NCBI GenBank assembly: GCA_035497735.1
Contig: DATJCX010000071.1
Span: forward strand, 186,001-250,000
Reading direction: 5' to 3'
DNA from: Brumimicrobium sp035497735
GTDB lineage: Bacteria; Bacteroidota; Bacteroidia; Flavobacteriales_D; Crocinitomicaceae
Length of the DNA: 64,000 bases
This document shows, piece after piece, positions 61,110-64,000 of the stretch. The position numbers and the translations under genes are program-made. Positions within the stretch are counted from its first letter, which is position 1; each line of letters starts with the position of its first letter. The notes below the pieces were generated by a model that searched no databases, had not been told where the DNA came from, and saw nothing but the letters and a program-made list of their open reading frames with translations.

Positions 61110-64000
61110 ATGGCTTCAATTACAGAGGTTGCAATTAGACGACCATTACTTTTTACAGTAATATTTACTGTTCTTATATTATTTGGATTTATGAGTTATA
61201 GGACATTGAACTATAACTTACTTCCAAAGTTTGATATCCCAATTGTTTTGGTTCAAACTGTTTATCCGGGTGCCTCTTCTGATGAGGTGGAAAGCAGTGT
61301 AACCAAACATATTGAAGAGGCGATTTCCTCTTTAGAAGGATTGAAAGCAGTTCATTCAGATTCACGTGAAAGTGTTTCTATCATTACCATTGAGTTAAAT
61401 CAAGGACAAGATGCAAAACAAGCGCAGCTAGATGCTGAGCGTAAGATTGCACAGATTATGGAAAAACTTCCAAGCCTTGATTTGATTCGGGAACCTGTTG
61501 TCTCTCGTTTCTCGATGGAGGATTTACCCATCATGCGATTAACGATTACTTCTAAATTATCATCAACGGAGATTTACGATTTAATTGATTTAAAAGTAAA
61601 ACCTGTCTTAACGAACGTTACTGGGATTGCACAAATCAATTTAATCGGAGGAACGGAGAGAGAAATCGAAGTTAAATTAGACAATGATAAATTAGCGACT
61701 TATAATATTAGTCCGTTAACGGTTCGTAGTTTGATTGCTAACGCTGGAATGTCTTTCCCTGCTGGTAAGATTGAAAGTGATGCATCTCGTTTTTCATTGC
61801 GTTTGGACGCAAAGTTGGATGATATTGAAACGCTGAAGAATACAATTATTAGAGAAGATGCTAACGGATCTAGAGTTTTATTGAGTGATATTGCAACAAT
61901 TACCGATGGTAAACAGGAAGCAACTACACTAAATAGAATTAATGGACAGCCAGGTATTGGACTTGATATATTGAAGCAAACGGATGCGAATACTGTTTCT
62001 GTAGCACAAGATGTTAAAGAGAAGTTAGAAGAAATTAAAGAGGCTTATAAAGATGTTGATTTTGATTATGAAATCGCTTCTGACCAATCCATCTTTACTT
62101 TGGCGTCAGCAAATGCGGTAATGGAAGACTTGTTCTTAGCTATTTTAATTGTAGCTGCAGTAATGGTTTTCTTCTTACACTCAGTACGTTCTTCAACTTT
62201 CGTTTTAGTGGCAATTCCATCAGCGATGATTCCTACATTTATTATGATGTGGGTTTTTGGATTTACATTGAACCTGATGACCTTGATGGCAATGTCTCTT
62301 GTAGTAGGTATTCTTGTGGATGATAGTATTGTGGTCTTGGAGAATATTTACCGTCACATGGAAATGGGGAAAAACAAGCGTGTAGCAGCTCTTGAAGGTA
62401 GAAATGAGATTGGGTTTACGGCACTTTCCATTACAATGGTGGATATTGTGGTTTTCCTTCCCTTGGCTTTATCAAGTGGATTGATCGGAAATATCTTGAA
62501 GGAATTCTCTTTGGTAGTAGTGTTCTCCACATTGATGTCACTGATGGTCGCCTTTACGCTTACACCTATGATGGCGTCTCGTTGGGGGAAAATACCTAAA
62601 CTAACCAAGAAGACACTTTGGGGAAGAATTAACCTCGCTTTTGAAAGTGTAATTGATGGAATTAGAGATTTATATGTTTCTACTTTAAAGTGGACTTTAA
62701 ATCACATGGTATTCACTTCGATTATTATTACTTTCTTATTCGGAATGACGGTTGTTTTCCTTCCTTATAAAGGATTTATTAGTCCAACCTTTATGCAGGA
62801 AGCAGATAGGGGAGAATTTAACTTACAGATAGACTTGGCTCCTGAAACTCCATTGGCTCAAACCAATCAAGTTGTTTCAGAAATTGAGGATATGTTATTG
62901 TCCAATCCAGATGTTATCAACGTTTTCTCAAATGTTGGTACACAATCAGGTGAGATTGCAACAGATGCCTCAGGAAATAGTAACCTAGCAGAGATTTCTG
63001 TTCAATTGGTTGATAAAAATCTTCGTGATTATTCTACGGATGAATTTGGTCAAAGTTTAAGAGATTCACTAAGTAAGTACCCTGGACTTAAGGTAGTTGT
63101 TACACCTATCGGAATGGCTGGAAATAGTATTCCAGTTCAAATAGTTGTAAAAGGAACGGAAGAAGATAGTGTTAAGAAAGTTGCTGCAATGATTTTTGGA
63201 ATAGTGAAAGATGTACCGGGCACAGATTTTGTGCGATATTCTACGAAATCTCCAAAAACGGATATTTCTATTAACGTGGATAGAGAGAAAGCTTCTCTCT
63301 ACGGACTTTCAGTTGCAGAAATTGGAGGTGCTGTTCAGTTGGCTTTCCAAGGAAATGATAGAAGTAGATTTAAGGATAAAGGAGAGGAATACAATATCAA
63401 TATCATGCTGGATAGAGCTGATAAATATTCCATTGATGATGTTAGAAACTTAACGATTCAAAATCAGAAAGGTGCAATTGTTCGCTTACAAGATGTGGCT
63501 GATATTGAGGAAGTGGATGGTCAATCTGTAAGACAGCGTTTTGACAGAATGACTTCCATGCAAATTCAATCCTCCATTGTTAATAGACCGCTAGGAGACG
63601 TAATTAGAGACGTTGAAGCAGGTGTAGAAGCCTTGAATATTCCAACAGGAGTGGAAATTAGATTCCTTGGAGCTGCTGAAAACATGCAGGAATCAATGGA
63701 GAGTTTGGTTCTTTCGTTGGTATTGGGAATATTGTTGATTTACTTTATTATGGTGGCTTTGTATGAAAGTGTATTATCACCATTTATCGTATTGTTCTCA
63801 ATTCCTGTGTCTTTCGTAGGTGCTTTCTTAGCATTGGCTTTAACGATGAACCAATTATCAATCTTCGCGATGCTAGGTTTGATTATGTTACTCGGACTGG
63901 TCGCCAAGAACGCCATATTAATTGTCGATTTCGCCAATCATGAATTAAAGCGTGGAACTCCTGTTTATGAAGCTTTAATTTTAGCAGGTAGAGATAGAAT
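61110..64000 (+). CDS. RND efflux pump permease (HAE1 type), 3' end beyond window
   Basis: The ATG at 61110 starts a frame open to the last base, giving about 963 of about 1,040 expected codons. It begins TEVAIRRPLLFTVIFTVLILF (first membrane helix), then LLPKFDIPIVLVQTVYPGAS, typical of AcrB-type HAE1 pumps. VGILVDDSIVVLENIYRHME near residue 400 has the proton-relay Asp pair of TM4. FLGAAENMQESMESLVLSLVLGI and LLGLVAKNAILIVDFANHE (GLVAKN motif) mark the second half. It exports hydrophobic compounds by proton motive force with the adaptor and TolC encoded upstream. Confidence 0.96.
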   Translation, partial: MASITEVAIRRPLLFTVIFTVLILFGFMSYRTLNYNLLPKFDIPIVLVQTVYPGASSDEVESSVTKHIEEAISSLEGLKAVHSDSRESVSIITIELNQGQDAKQAQLDAERKIAQIMEKLPSLDLIREPVVSRFSMEDLPIMRLTITSKLSSTEIYDLIDLKVKPVLTNVTGIAQINLIGGTEREIEVKLDNDKLATYNISPLTVRSLIANAGMSFPAGKIESDASRFSLRLDAKLDDIETLKNTIIREDANGSRVLLSDIATITDGKQEATTLNRINGQPGIGLDILKQTDANTVSVAQDVKEKLEEIKEAYKDVDFDYEIASDQSIFTLASANAVMEDLFLAILIVAAVMVFFLHSVRSSTFVLVAIPSAMIPTFIMMWVFGFTLNLMTLMAMSLVVGILVDDSIVVLENIYRHMEMGKNKRVAALEGRNEIGFTALSITMVDIVVFLPLALSSGLIGNILKEFSLVVVFSTLMSLMVAFTLTPMMASRWGKIPKLTKKTLWGRINLAFESVIDGIRDLYVSTLKWTLNHMVFTSIIITFLFGMTVVFLPYKGFISPTFMQEADRGEFNLQIDLAPETPLAQTNQVVSEIEDMLLSNPDVINVFSNVGTQSGEIATDASGNSNLAEISVQLVDKNLRDYSTDEFGQSLRDSLSKYPGLKVVVTPIGMAGNSIPVQIVVKGTEEDSVKKVAAMIFGIVKDVPGTDFVRYSTKSPKTDISINVDREKASLYGLSVAEIGGAVQLAFQGNDRSRFKDKGEEYNINIMLDRADKYSIDDVRNLTIQNQKGAIVRLQDVADIEEVDGQSVRQRFDRMTSMQIQSSIVNRPLGDVIRDVEAGVEALNIPTGVEIRFLGAAENMQESMESLVLSLVLGILLIYFIMVALYESVLSPFIVLFSIPVSFVGAFLALALTMNQLSIFAMLGLIMLLGLVAKNAILIVDFANHELKRGTPVYEALILAGRDR

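Noticed and set aside
1..64000. CRISPR array, insertion sequence, prophage or integrase
   Set aside because: No regular short repeats with spacers, no transposase or integrase reading frame, and no terminal inverted repeats were seen.

Overview
The window is chromosomal DNA from a low-GC member of the Bacteroidota, most likely order Flavobacteriales and perhaps near Crocinitomicaceae. The evidence is the TAnnTTTG promoter elements, the type IX secretion (T9SS) cargo with SprB-type repeats and a type-B C-terminal signal, the short archaeal-type prolyl-tRNA synthetase, the PorE-like OmpA protein, the many LxxC lipoproteins, the Na+/nucleoside symporter and the bacillithiol-type YpdA. Genes are dense, often overlapping by 1-4 bases, on both strands. 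I see no prophage, insertion sequence, CRISPR array or rRNA operon. The genus assignment is inference.

Layout. 1-3 kb: the 5' part of a secreted protein, rpsT, two identical tRNA-Glu genes and proS, all on the minus strand. 3-9.6 kb: a Tyr/Gly-rich lipoprotein, a FadL-like porin, a helical-repeat protein, a GH73/LysM muramidase and two small proteins. 9.7-13.9 kb: queE, PorE-like, UbiA-family and maf in one overlapping plus-strand operon. 14-18.7 kb: J-domain protein with a MenE-like ligase, exported thioredoxin, CaiB-type CoA-transferase and NlpC/P60. 18.9-25 kb: S41 protease, DUF1573 lipoprotein and a four-gene Mn/Zn ABC importer whose last permease carries a DtxR-like C-terminal domain. 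25-29 kb: an SDR and a steroid-5-alpha-reductase-like protein, then mnmH-selD (selenouridine tRNA modification). 29-34 kb: membrane AraC regulator, a barnase/barstar ribonuclease-inhibitor pair, an OMP and an M24 aminopeptidase. 34-40.8 kb: YpdA with an MBL hydrolase, DUF2797, nucleoside symporter, bifunctional nuclease and etfBA.

40.9-44.5 kb holds what I consider the most unusual unit. It is a tightly coupled operon of a lipoprotein, an RPE-like epimerase fused to two CBS domains, a DAHP/KDO8P-synthase-type aldolase and a KdsC-like HAD phosphatase with an extra N-terminal domain, followed by a small PH-like protein. It looks like the logic of the KDO pathway (KdsD-CBS, KdsA, KdsC) rebuilt with a different first enzyme and a DAHP-synthase-like second enzyme. 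A separate canonical rpe lies at 57 kb.

44.5-49.3 kb: small hypothetical genes, a META-domain lipoprotein, ACMSD-like decarboxylase, a lipoprotein and an alpha/beta hydrolase. 49.3-54.4 kb: a large T9SS-exported SprB-repeat protein, a DtxR/MntR regulator, a thioredoxin-like protein, a GreA/B-like factor and a pseudouridine synthase. 54.7-57.4 kb: PaaG/PaaC-like beta-oxidation enzymes and rpe. 57.5-58.2 kb: a decayed copy of the 5' end of the T9SS cargo gene. 58.2-64 kb: a GbsR/MarR regulator followed by a TolC-MFP-RND efflux operon that runs off the right end.
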